A DNA stretch of 13,239 nt from positions 1 through 13,239 of the forward strand of contig WJKG01000288.1 of the NCBI GenBank assembly GCA_014729205.1, given 5' to 3'. The stretch is from a candidate division GN15 bacterium. GTDB taxonomy: Bacteria > Zixibacteria > MSB-5A5 > GN15 > FEB-12. Position numbers and translations under genes: made by a program. Below are positions 6,918 through 13,239 of the stretch, one piece after another. Below the pieces are notes generated by a model, which did not search any database, was not told the origin of the DNA, and worked only from the letters and a program-made list of their open reading frames with translations. The first letter of the stretch is position 1. Each line of letters starts with the position of its first letter.

Positions 6918-9900
6918 TCAACAGTCCGGTGTCGTGCCATCGCCAAACAGGTACTGTACCAGGAATGTCAAGTCGGACACATTCGGTCCCTGACCATCGC
7001 CGTTGACATCGGCTGCATCCATGACCGGCGGTGGCGGACCACTGTTGAACAGGAAGCCCACCAGGTAGGTGACATCGGCTACGTTGGGGCCGGAGCCGTC
7101 ACCGTCAATGTCACCACAGATATACTGGGGCACATCGGTAACCGTCAGTTCTACCGGAACAGTCCACGGGTTGTCGCTCGCGTCCGGATCATTGCTGGTA
7201 ACGACCAGGTTGGCATAGTACAGGCCCGTGTCCATGTCGGTCGTATTGAAGTGACACATAACGGTGTCAGACTCACCCGCGGCCAGTAGCCCCGAGGTGC
7301 CTTCCAGACTCAACCAGCGACCCGGCGGTACGAACTCGATAGCCAGGCTATCTTTGAGGTATGAGCTCAAGTACGCCACTTCCAGCCCGTCGGTACCGTC
7401 ATGATTCTCGATACCGACCGCGCAGTTGTCGGAATCGAAACCGGCATCGATCGACAGGTACTGATAGGTGATGGTACCATTAGGCTTCAGGATTATCTGA
7501 GCGGTGACCGTTTCACCGGGGCCGGCACCGTACTCGGGATAGTCCTGGAACTGGATGATGCACATGCCATCGGAGGTGTCGACAAAGACACCGGCGCCGG
7601 GGTTGTCGGCATCGGTCGGGTTCAAGTCATCCCACAGCCAGGCCAGGATGTTGTTGGGATCGCCCGTCGAGGGGATCGAGGTCTTAAACCGCGAATCCAT
7701 GTTGTCAGGGCCGAAGCCGATAATGCCGTTGGAGCCGATGTAGATCTGGGTATAGACAGAATCATAGTACGGGAAGGCAAAGCCCATCTCGAACGGACCG
7801 GCATAGTTGTCATCGTCGAACTGCCCGACCAGGTTTGCTGCCGAACCGGAGATGTCCTTCCAATCGAATAGCGGGCCGCCCGCCTCATCGGAGTCGATCC
7901 AGTAGTAACCATACGCATCGGGACCGCCGGCATTCTTCTCCACCGGGTGCCCCACACGCGTGTCCTCGACTCCCTTGTGGTCATAGAAGTCTTCATCGAA
8001 ACCTTCAGGATAGTACCGCCAGGCCGGTTCCACTTCGCCGGATTCGAGCAGTGCTTTGAAAGCCTGGTTCTTCACAATCGGCAAATATACCAGACTGTAG
8101 CTGACACTTCCCTGACCCTCGTTACTGATGATCAGCTCCTGTGCCGATGAATCCCCGGTCAGCAGTGTCTCATACAGATCGGCCGGGGCGACCGCGATAG
8201 CAGGAGTATAGTCGACACTGATATCATCCAGATACCAGATGTCACATCCTTCACACGAGCCCAGGGCATGGAAGCGCACCTGGAAATTCTTGTGCAGGGC
8301 GTCTGCCGGCAGGCGAAGAGTCACGTTCTTGAATGACTGCATGGCCACGCCGTCGCCTGCATGTTGGTTGATCTGTATCCAGTTGCCCAGGTTATCCTTG
8401 TATTCCACAAACAGGTCTTCACCGACTTCCGGGACATCACCAGAGCCGCCGGCCTCATAGTAGTAGGCCAGAACCGCCTCAGAAACGCCCTCCAGGTCAA
8501 TCAATTGTGAGACCAGTGTATCATTGCCACCGTCAACCGCAATCGAGTACGGCTCCGACGGGGGCAGGACACCGTTCGAGGTTACCACCGACGCACTATT
8601 ATACAGCCAGCGGGTCGTGTACAGGGTGTCATCCGGGAAGCTCTCATACCACGGGAACAGCCCGGGAGCGCCGACGGAAGTCGTAATCAACATACTCTGG
8701 TCACTCATGCCGCCATCGCCCGCGCTGGTTGCCAGCACCGTGGAAGTGTCTACCTCGTTCGTGTAGCTGTCCGATGGTACCGCCACCTTGGCAACAATAT
8801 CAACCGAGTCGTTGGCGGGAACAGTGCCCGTATTGGTGATGATGTTCGTACCGGTGGCATCGAAGAATGCCACATCCCAGTCACCGGTACTCGTCAGGTC
8901 GTAGCTGTCGTCCAGCAAGCCTCGGTTGATGACTGTCAGACCATACACGGCCGAGTCGCCGGCGGCGCCCATCTGGTCGGACTCCGACGGGCTCACGCGG
9001 ACATCATAATTAGGCGGCAGCCCCAGGAAGAAGTCATCTATGAACCAATCATCGAAGTCACCTGAGGTGGCTTGGCAGTAAATGCGGATACGGAACTCGT
9101 CATGCATCGCAGCCAGCGGCAGGGTGTGTTCGACTTCTTCGAAAGTGGTCATGTCCTCGCCAGAACCAAGGTGCTGGTCGAGCGTCTGCCAGTCGCCGCT
9201 GCTGTCCACATACTGAACCCAGAGGTCGTCATTGTTCTCGGGGGAATCGCCATCACCAGTGCGCTGATAGAAGTAGCGCAGGACCACATTGGCCTGCCCC
9301 GAAAGATCAATCAACTGGGTTATCAAGGTATCGCCCTGGGTCGGGTCACCATCGAGATTCAAGCTGTACGGCGCGGACGGTTCGTCAAGACCCTGTTCGT
9401 TCGATGTGCCGCCGGTATTGTAGACCCAGAGGCCCTGGTCCACCGTGGTCGATGAGAATTGGTCGGTCACCGGAATGATCAACGGCTCGCCAGAAGACAT
9501 GGTCTCAATCGTCGCCGTTTCGGAGAAACCGGGATTGTCGCTGCTGGTGGCTGTGAGCTGGGCCACGTCGGTATCGCCGTAGACACTCGTTGGTATGATA
9601 ACGGCTACCTTGAATTCAAACTGGTCATCGGGAGCCATTGAACCAGTCGAGCTGATCTGTGTCGAACCGCTGGCATCCCATATCGTGGTCGCCCAGACGT
9701 TACCCAGGACGCTCAGGTTGTAGTCATCAGTCAGCGACCCATTGTTGGTGATGCTCAAATCATACCACGCCGTATCGGCTACGGCAGCCGAATCGGAAAC
9801 GTAGCTGGGGGTCAGCGAGAACGCCCAGGCCAGTACCTTAAATGTGAAAGTATCCGTGGTGTCAGTCTCACCATCCACATTGAAGGCGCTCAGGTAGTAG

Positions 9901-11474
9901 TTTATCAAGGCTCCGGGCGACTGAGCCGGAATGAAACCCTCGTACTCATCAGTGCCACCGGTAGCGGTCATGGTATCGGTATACCAGAAACCGCCGACCT
10001 GGTAGTTCACCAGCAGGGATTCGGGGATCAAGGCCGTTGTCGAGGTAACCTCCGCCGTCACCGTGTAAGGATTCAGCGTATCCTGAGTATCCTCGAGCGG
10101 TGTATGGGTGATGCTGACCCCGGTCTGCTCGCGACCATCGAGCACCATTGTCCCCGTGTTGTCCGGGTCAAGCCAGTCTTTGAGTCGATTCGAGGCAGAG
10201 CTGCCATAATCCCATGATTGGGAGAACTTACCATACCAGTCGGGCGTGATGGAGGCACAGGAGGCATAGCCACCGTGGAGCTGTCCCACCACGTGATGGT
10301 TCTCGTTGTAAATCGGAGATCCTGAGGAACCGCCTTCGGTCGTGCCATCTTCCCAGTTACCAACACGCCAGTGAGATTCACCCGAACCGGGGGAGCCCAG
10401 GTAGTTGGCGCTGGTGAGTGAATCATAATCAAAGGAGATCTTCTTGATATCACCCGAGGGATGATGGATGGCGGTCGTCTGCTGCGATGCTACATCCATC
10501 GCCGACCAGCCACCGTAGAACACACTGTAGCTGTCCGGCGGCTGTGCACTCAGTTCCAGCAGGGCGAAATCGGAGTACGAATTGGACGCTCTCAGTGTTG
10601 AGCCCGAAACCGACATCCAAGTGGGACCGTCGATATTGTCACACGTAGGGCTCTCATAATTGAAGATGAACACCCAGGTTTCCTCGCCTCCCAAACAGTG
10701 GTTGGCCGTCAGGAAGTACGGTGTGAGATCCTGGCGCACATTGTTGATCATAGAGCCCGAACAAAGCCGAAAACCGCCCGAGGTCGTAATCATGGCCACC
10801 GAGCGCTTTTCGGCTTCCCAGGGAGCGCCCTCCGGGCAGTTGACGTTGTTATTACATGATCCGGAACCACCAAAGCCAAGGGCATCCTTGGCATTCTCCA
10901 AGTCGAAGAACACATCCTTGTAACCGTGCACAATGCGGGACACTTCAATCTGTCCCTGACCGCTCACTTCGGCAGGTTCGTAGTACTCCAGGACAGTCCG
11001 ATCACCCTTGACCGGCGCCGTGGAGAACTTGCCGTGGTTCTTGATATTACGCGATGTAAACGCGCCCAACACCATTTCCTCGTCCCCGCTGTACACGAAG
11101 AACCGGGCGCCATTCGGTATCAGATACGAATCATAAATCAAATTAATTGAATACGCTCCCGGACACTCGATTGCCAGACGCCAGATCCGGTCGCCGTTGG
11201 CCAGCGTATCCCAGGTACCGGAGTTGTTCAGCGTGTAGTTCACGTCGAACGGATAACCAAACCGAAATGGCACGCCCTTGCTCTCTTCCATGGCATCCTG
11301 CGCCAGAAGCGAGGGAACATCCAGCTTGGCCGTGCGAACCGTGGGAATAGTGCTCTTGAGACTGCGTTCAAAGCTCGGCGGTGTACCACCTTCGCTGATC
11401 TGAGCCTGGGCCGCGGGTACCAGAAGCACCAGCAGACACAGACCGGCTAACAAACGCAACAGTGGGGATTTCAT
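6918..11474 (-). CDS. Secreted lysyl-endopeptidase-like S1 serine protease, multidomain, dockerin-like C-terminus
   Basis: This 1518-residue exported protease has a signal peptide (1-24, AQA cleavage) and a propeptide to about 200. The catalytic domain at about 202-448 closely matches Achromobacter protease I/Lys-C: triad His259, Asp302, Ser385, and all six Cys (207, 213, 238, 260, 278, 406). Asp412 and His400 align with its Asp225 and His210, which set Lys specificity. Autoprocessing after Lys196 is plausible. Downstream are an Ig-like domain (450-550), two copies of a [NEW3-like Ig + MAM-like jelly roll] unit (551-819, 821-1090), a BACON/ASH-like Ig domain split by about 250 residues (1091-1130 and 1385-1447), and a dockerin-like pair (1453-1518). 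The insert holds a nidogen-like module. The start has GAGAGG 5 nt upstream. It probably degrades external protein together with the M14 enzyme encoded downstream. The family is certain; Lys specificity is inferred, since the API Trp169 equivalent could not be placed. Confidence 0.92.
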   Translation of the reverse strand: MKSPLLRLLAGLCLLVLLVPAAQAQISEGGTPPSFERSLKSTIPTVRTAKLDVPSLLAQDAMEESKGVPFRFGYPFDVNYTLNNSGTWDTLANGDRIWRLAIECPGAYSINLIYDSYLIPNGARFFVYSGDEEMVLGAFTSRNIKNHGKFSTAPVKGDRTVLEYYEPAEVSGQGQIEVSRIVHGYKDVFFDLENAKDALGFGGSGSCNNNVNCPEGAPWEAEKRSVAMITTSGGFRLCSGSMINNVRQDLTPYFLTANHCLGGEETWVFIFNYESPTCDNIDGPTWMSVSGSTLRASNSYSDFALLELSAQPPDSYSVFYGGWSAMDVASQQTTAIHHPSGDIKKISFDYDSLTSANYLGSPGSGESHWRVGNWEDGTTEGGSSGSPIYNENHHVVGQLHGGYASCASITPDWYGKFSQSWDYGSSASNRLKDWLDPDNTGTMVLDGREQTGVSITHTPLEDTQDTLNPYTVTAEVTSTTALIPESLLVNYQVGGFWYTDTMTATGGTDEYEGFIPAQSPGALINYYLSAFNVDGETDTTDTFTFKVLAWAFSLTPSYVSDSAAVADTAWYDLSITNNGSLTDDYNLSVLGNVWATTIWDASGSTQISSTGSMAPDDQFEFKVAVIIPTSVYGDTDVAQLTATSSDNPGFSETATIETMSSGEPLIIPVTDQFSSTTVDQGLWVYNTGGTSNEQGLDEPSAPYSLNLDGDPTQGDTLITQLIDLSGQANVVLRYFYQRTGDGDSPENNDDLWVQYVDSSGDWQTLDQHLGSGEDMTTFEEVEHTLPLAAMHDEFRIRIYCQATSGDFDDWFIDDFFLGLPPNYDVRVSPSESDQMGAAGDSAVYGLTVINRGLLDDSYDLTSTGDWDVAFFDATGTNIITNTGTVPANDSVDIVAKVAVPSDSYTNEVDTSTVLATSAGDGGMSDQSMLITTSVGAPGLFPWYESFPDDTLYTTRWLYNSASVVTSNGVLPPSEPYSIAVDGGNDTLVSQLIDLEGVSEAVLAYYYEAGGSGDVPEVGEDLFVEYKDNLGNWIQINQHAGDGVAMQSFKNVTLRLPADALHKNFQVRFHALGSCEGCDIWYLDDISVDYTPAIAVAPADLYETLLTGDSSAQELIISNEGQGSVSYSLVYLPIVKNQAFKALLESGEVEPAWRYYPEGFDEDFYDHKGVEDTRVGHPVEKNAGGPDAYGYYWIDSDEAGGPLFDWKDISGSAANLVGQFDDDNYAGPFEMGFAFPYYDSVYTQIYIGSNGIIGFGPDNMDSRFKTSIPSTGDPNNILAWLWDDLNPTDADNPGAGVFVDTSDGMCIIQFQDYPEYGAGPGETVTAQIILKPNGTITYQYLSIDAGFDSDNCAVGIENHDGTDGLEVAYLSSYLKDSLAIEFVPPGRWLSLEGTSGLLAAGESDTVMCHFNTTDMDTGLYYANLVVTSNDPDASDNPWTVPVELTVTDVPQYICGDIDGDGSGPNVADVTYLVGFLFNSGPPPPVMDAADVNGDGQGPNVSDLTFLVQYLFGDGTTPDC
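6921..7118 (-). repeat. Dockerin-like duplicated calcium loops, serine protease C-terminus
   Basis: Residues 1453-1518 carry two loops, DIDGDGSGPNVADVTYL and DVNGDGQGPNVSDLTFL, with the same extra residue as in the M14 carboxypeptidase. A terminal Cys and a Cys before the first loop occur in both proteins and could form a disulfide that closes the domain. Confidence 0.85.
8205..9824 (-). repeat. Internal duplication of a ~270-residue Ig + jelly-roll unit
   Basis: Protease residues 551-819 and 821-1090 share the same order of landmarks. Each has an Ig-like strand set with NxGxLxDDYxL or similar, a W(D)V...D(A)(T/S)G..I...TG segment, then a jelly roll with LI(S/T)QLIDL, a Tyr-rich strand, LW/FV-x-Y-x-D, a QH-x-G-x-G turn and a closing W-(F/Y)-(I/L)-DD motif. 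Sequence identity is moderate, so this is an old duplication. Confidence 0.75.
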
Positions 11475-11535
11475 GAAGACCTCTCGTTATAGACTCATGC
11501 TCTTGCTTGTTTACTCACCCAACCAGAGTGTGAGA

Positions 11536-11676
11536 CCGACCAACCCGGTCGGCGAAATGTCATAGTTTATACGCAGCAACTGCGTCGGTTTTACAAAGCT
11601 ACCCATGTGGGGCCACGGTCTTCTCTGGAAGACCGAACCCGCCCCCGAACAGGGTCCGTGCAGTTCTCGCAACTGC
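11536..11676 (-). ncRNA. Candidate structured leader or small RNA with four stem-loops
   Basis: Four perfect inverted repeats follow one another: 11536-11552 (6 bp, 5-nt loop), 11571-11585 (6 bp, 3-nt loop), 11616-11635 (8 bp, 4-nt loop) and 11660-11676 (6 bp, 5-nt loop). On the minus strand the third can extend through an internal loop with a GGGGC/GCCCC stem. The segment lies downstream of the 11864-11891 promoter and about 60-200 nt before the protease ATG, so it would form part of a long 5' leader. It matches no riboswitch class I can name. On the minus strand, the fourth hairpin followed by the third faintly recalls domains V and VI of a group II intron, but the lower domain V helix does not form and no reverse transcriptase is present. 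Confidence 0.35.
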
Positions 11677-11863
11677 CTTCTGGTCAGGTAGTTAATAGTC
11701 CTGTCGGCCATTTGCAGCCGGGGCTGAATACAGCTATGCGGCGTATACTCAAGTTGCCCTGGGTCTGTAGTCGTTGCGAAAGGACACGTTTGTCTTCAGA
11801 GGTCGGCTGACGTTATTGAAGTACTTGAAAGGTAACTGTTTCCACCTGACACAATTACCTACA

Positions 11864-11891
11864 TATATATGCATAAAATGGACACAGTCAA
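11864..11891 (-). promoter_or_regulatory. Likely sigma-70-type promoter for the serine protease gene
   Basis: On the minus strand, TTGACT (11886-11891) is separated by 16 nt from TATATA (11864-11869), inside an AT-rich patch. It sits about 40 bp past the ferritin terminator and about 390 bp before the protease start, giving an unusually long leader. This is the best promoter match in the window, though still a pattern match. Confidence 0.5.
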
Positions 11892-11930
11892 GCCATTTTT
11901 GGCCTGGCCCGGCACCCGTATCGGTGTGAT

Positions 11931-11971
11931 CCAAACGAAAACAGCGGCCATCGCTTTCGATGACCGCTGTT
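11931..11971 (-). terminator. Intrinsic terminator of the ferritin gene
   Basis: A 14-bp stem with one G-U pair (11940-11953 with 11958-11971) closes a 4-nt loop. On the minus strand it is followed by TTTTCGTTT. It starts about 38 bp past the ferritin stop, so ferritin is a single-gene unit. Confidence 0.88.
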
Positions 11972-12008
11972 CTATCGCAAGTGCAGATGAAGAATCAAGC
12001 TATCTGGT

Positions 12009-12506
12009 TTAGCCCTGGCCGCGCATGCGGGCCACACGACCCTCGAGCATCAGCAACTGTCCCTCGGTCTTGGTCTTGCTCACCATGTCCAGCATCTCGG
12101 TAGCCGAGGCGACCTCTTCCACCTGCTCCTCAACGAACCAGTTGAGCATGACCTCGGTGGGAGTGTCCTTCTCGCTGCGCGCCTGCTCGACAAGCTTGTT
12201 GATAGCCTTGGTGACCTGGACTTCGTGATCAACGAAGTCCTTGCAGATCTCCTCAACTGTCTTATAGGTGCTCTTCGGCGCCTTCAGTTGCTGAAGCGTG
12301 ACCTTGCCACCCTGATCGAGGATGTACTTGGCGATCTTGTCCGCATGGCCCTGCTCTTCGGCTGCCTGATCGGCGAAGAAACCACCAAACACTGGAAGAC
12401 CCATTTCCTCAAGCGTGAAAGACATCTGCTTGTAAATATAGTAAGCTTCCAGTTCCATATTGATCTGGGTGTTCAGGGCCTTTTCCATCTTCTTTGAGAT
12501 CATCAT
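12009..12506 (-). CDS. ftnA: Non-haem bacterial ferritin
   Basis: This 165-residue four-helix protein belongs to the bacterial ferritin (FtnA) family, which oxidises Fe(II) and stores iron as a mineral inside a 24-subunit shell in the cytoplasm. Its residues align with E. coli FtnA with an offset of one. Ferroxidase ligands Glu18, Glu51, His54, Glu95 and Gln128 are all present, as is the third-site Glu131 and the conserved Tyr25. No haem-ligand Met in the bacterioferritin context is evident. Length is typical. Translation starts at one of two consecutive ATG codons; AAAGGAG ends 8 nt before the first, so I use that one. The gene is monocistronic, bounded by terminators on both sides. A perfect palindrome of Fur/PerR geometry lies 131 bp upstream, which suggests iron or peroxide control. 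Confidence 0.95.
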   Translation of the reverse strand: MMISKKMEKALNTQINMELEAYYIYKQMSFTLEEMGLPVFGGFFADQAAEEQGHADKIAKYILDQGGKVTLQQLKAPKSTYKTVEEICKDFVDHEVQVTKAINKLVEQARSEKDTPTEVMLNWFVEEQVEEVASATEMLDMVSKTKTEGQLLMLEGRVARMRGQG

Positions 12507-12582
12507 TGTTGTGACTCCTTTCTTTCTCTTTCAATGCTATATCGATTACCCATATTAACCATTTTCAGCCATAGCAGTTCCC

Positions 12583-12610
12583 AATATGGTCGTGAAAACG
12601 ACTAAATCAA
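12583..12610 (-). promoter_or_regulatory. Possible ferritin promoter
   Basis: On the minus strand, TTGATT (12605-12610) and CATATT (12583-12588) are separated by 16 nt. A consensus TTGACA lies slightly further upstream (12620-12625) but has no good -10 at the right distance. Either could serve; neither is strong as a pair. Confidence 0.25.
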
Positions 12611-12637
12611 CCCCTTGTGTGTCAATTTCTTACGTAG

Positions 12638-12654
12638 TTGAAAGTGACTTTCAA
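12638..12654. promoter_or_regulatory. 17-bp palindrome upstream of ferritin, candidate Fur/PerR-family operator
   Basis: TTGAAAGTGACTTTCAA is a perfect 8-1-8 inverted repeat. Its core TGAAAGT-G-ACTTTCA has the 7-1-7 layout of Fur and PerR boxes (Fur consensus TGATAAT-N-ATTATCA) and matches five of seven positions in each half. It lies 131 bp upstream of the ferritin start, just beyond a TTGACA element. Iron-dependent control fits the gene; the regulator is inferred. Confidence 0.5.
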
Positions 12655-12706
12655 TTGCAGTTGTTCCTCAGCCGCATTGAGAATTGAACCCGTCGGTTCC
12701 ATACAC

Positions 12707-12740
12707 AAAAAAGGCGACTGCCGATCAAACGGCAGCCGCC
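12707..12740 (-). terminator. Intrinsic terminator of the oligoendopeptidase gene
   Basis: An 11-bp stem with one G-U pair (12713-12723 with 12730-12740) closes a 6-nt loop. On the minus strand it is followed by six T residues. It lies 27 bp past the oligoendopeptidase stop and isolates that gene from ferritin. Confidence 0.88.
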
Positions 12741-12767
12741 AACGTCGCCCTCTATGTACTCTGTCAA

Positions 12768-13239
12768 TCAACTCTCTAACAAGAGCTTCTCCATCTCATC
12801 GACCAACTCACCGAACAGAGCAATAGTCTGCTCAACCGCATGCGGTTCGGTCAGATCAACACCGGCCGCTTTGAGCATGTCAATCGGGTAGGCTGAGGTA
12901 CCGGTCTGGAGGAACTCCATGTAGCGATCAAGCGCATCCTCGTCACCCTCGAGAATATGCTGCGACAAGGCCTGGGCCGCCGCATAACTCGTGGCGTACT
13001 TGTACACGTAGAACTGGCGATAGAAGTGGCCAATCTTCATCCCGCCCATGTCGTTCATAGGACCGATTACCACCTCAGGTCCCACGTACTTCTGGAAAAT
13101 CTCGCGGTATGTCTGGCGAAGGTAATCGGCGCTGATCGCACCACCCTGTTCGACATGCTGATGTACGGCCAGCTCGAACTCACTGAACATCACCTGGGTG
13201 AAGAAGGTACCATCGATCTGGCGGATGTAATGGTACAAC
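12768..13239 (-). CDS. pepF: Oligoendopeptidase F, C-terminal fragment (cut by window edge)
   Basis: The visible 157 codons are the C-terminal part of an M3-family oligoendopeptidase F, a cytoplasmic zinc enzyme that cuts short peptides. Landmarks are the Phe-Thr-Gln-Val-Met-Phe-Ser-Glu-Phe-Glu stretch near the visible start, the Lys-Tyr-Val-Gly-Pro segment, and the His-Phe-Tyr-Arg-Gln-Phe-Tyr-Val-Tyr-Lys-Tyr-Ala-Thr helix with its conserved His and Tyr residues, which line the active site in PepF. A Ser-Ala-Tyr-Pro-Ile-Asp-Met-Leu-Lys-Ala-Ala-Gly-Val-Asp-Leu tail follows. The reading frame is open through the right end, so the true start and the HExxH zinc motif lie outside the window. A strong terminator follows the stop. 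Confidence 0.9.
   Translation of the reverse strand, partial: LYHYIRQIDGTFFTQVMFSEFELAVHQHVEQGGAISADYLRQTYREIFQKYVGPEVVIGPMNDMGGMKIGHFYRQFYVYKYATSYAAAQALSQHILEGDEDALDRYMEFLQTGTSAYPIDMLKAAGVDLTEPHAVEQTIALFGELVDEMEKLLLES

Larger units (their letters stand above)
11475..12008. other. 534-bp non-coding gap between ferritin and serine protease genes
   Basis: No convincing gene lies here. A 66-codon reading frame on the minus strand (11511-11711) has no recognisable product and no good ribosome site. The gap holds the ferritin terminator, a sigma-70-like promoter pointing to the protease, and a run of perfect stem-loops in what would be the protease leader. Confidence 0.7.

Noticed and set aside
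3890..7118. Components of a cellulosome
   Set aside because: The C-terminal domains are dockerin-like, but no cohesin, scaffoldin or glycoside hydrolase is present and the loops are one residue too long.
4625..7871. Several plus-strand open frames of 150-200 codons (4625-5236, 6044-6526, 7401-7871)
   Set aside because: All are antisense to the two secreted peptidase genes, lack ribosome sites and carry no recognisable domain.
11403..11474. Lipoprotein signal on the serine protease (Cys13 in the leader)
   Set aside because: The residue before Cys13 is Leu, so there is no lipobox; a normal AQA signal peptidase I site follows at residue 24.
11580..11690. 3' end of a group II intron
   Set aside because: The hairpin order and a GCGAG loop recall domains V and VI, but the lower helix of domain V cannot pair and no reverse transcriptase is nearby. 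It is kept only as a remote alternative for the structured leader.
11511..11711. A 66-codon minus-strand frame upstream of the protease
   Set aside because: It has no ribosome site, no family resemblance, and overlaps strong inverted repeats, which suits RNA structure better than coding.

Overview
The window holds seven protein-coding genes, all on the minus strand. From right to left, in the direction of transcription, they are: the C-terminal end of an oligoendopeptidase F gene (cut by the window edge), a non-haem ferritin gene, two very large secreted multidomain peptidases (a lysyl-endopeptidase-like serine protease and an M14 zinc carboxypeptidase), a flavin-reductase-like protein overlapping a secreted VanY-type M15 peptidase, and gyrA. 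Four convincing intrinsic terminators cut the strand into separate transcription units: pepF | ferritin | serine protease | M14 carboxypeptidase | flavin reductase-M15-(gyrA?).

The organism is most likely an uncultivated Gram-negative-type bacterium of the FCB superphylum, with Zixibacteria or a relative as my best guess. The guess rests on style: Sec-exported giant proteins made of Ig-like, jelly-roll and thrombospondin-type-3 modules that end in a paired dockerin-like calcium domain. It is an inference, not a measured placement.

The centre of the window (about 3.9 to 11.5 kb) is the interesting part. The serine protease has the catalytic triad, six cysteines and S1-pocket Asp of Achromobacter/Lysobacter Lys-C proteases. 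The next gene is a carboxypeptidase D/E-like M14 enzyme that keeps both residues known to select C-terminal Lys/Arg. Both enzymes are exported and both end in the same unusual dockerin-like domain, which has a 13-residue rather than 12-residue calcium loop. Together they look like an endo/exo pair: one cuts after Lys, the other removes the exposed Lys. This pairing is the main hypothesis offered here.

Non-coding DNA: the 534-bp gap upstream of the serine protease holds the ferritin terminator, a good sigma-70-like promoter and a roughly 390-nt leader containing four perfect stem-loops. The ferritin gene has a perfect 17-bp palindrome of Fur/PerR 7-1-7 geometry upstream. GyrA has Gln and Pro at the two main quinolone-contact positions. 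No tRNA, rRNA, insertion sequence or CRISPR array was seen.
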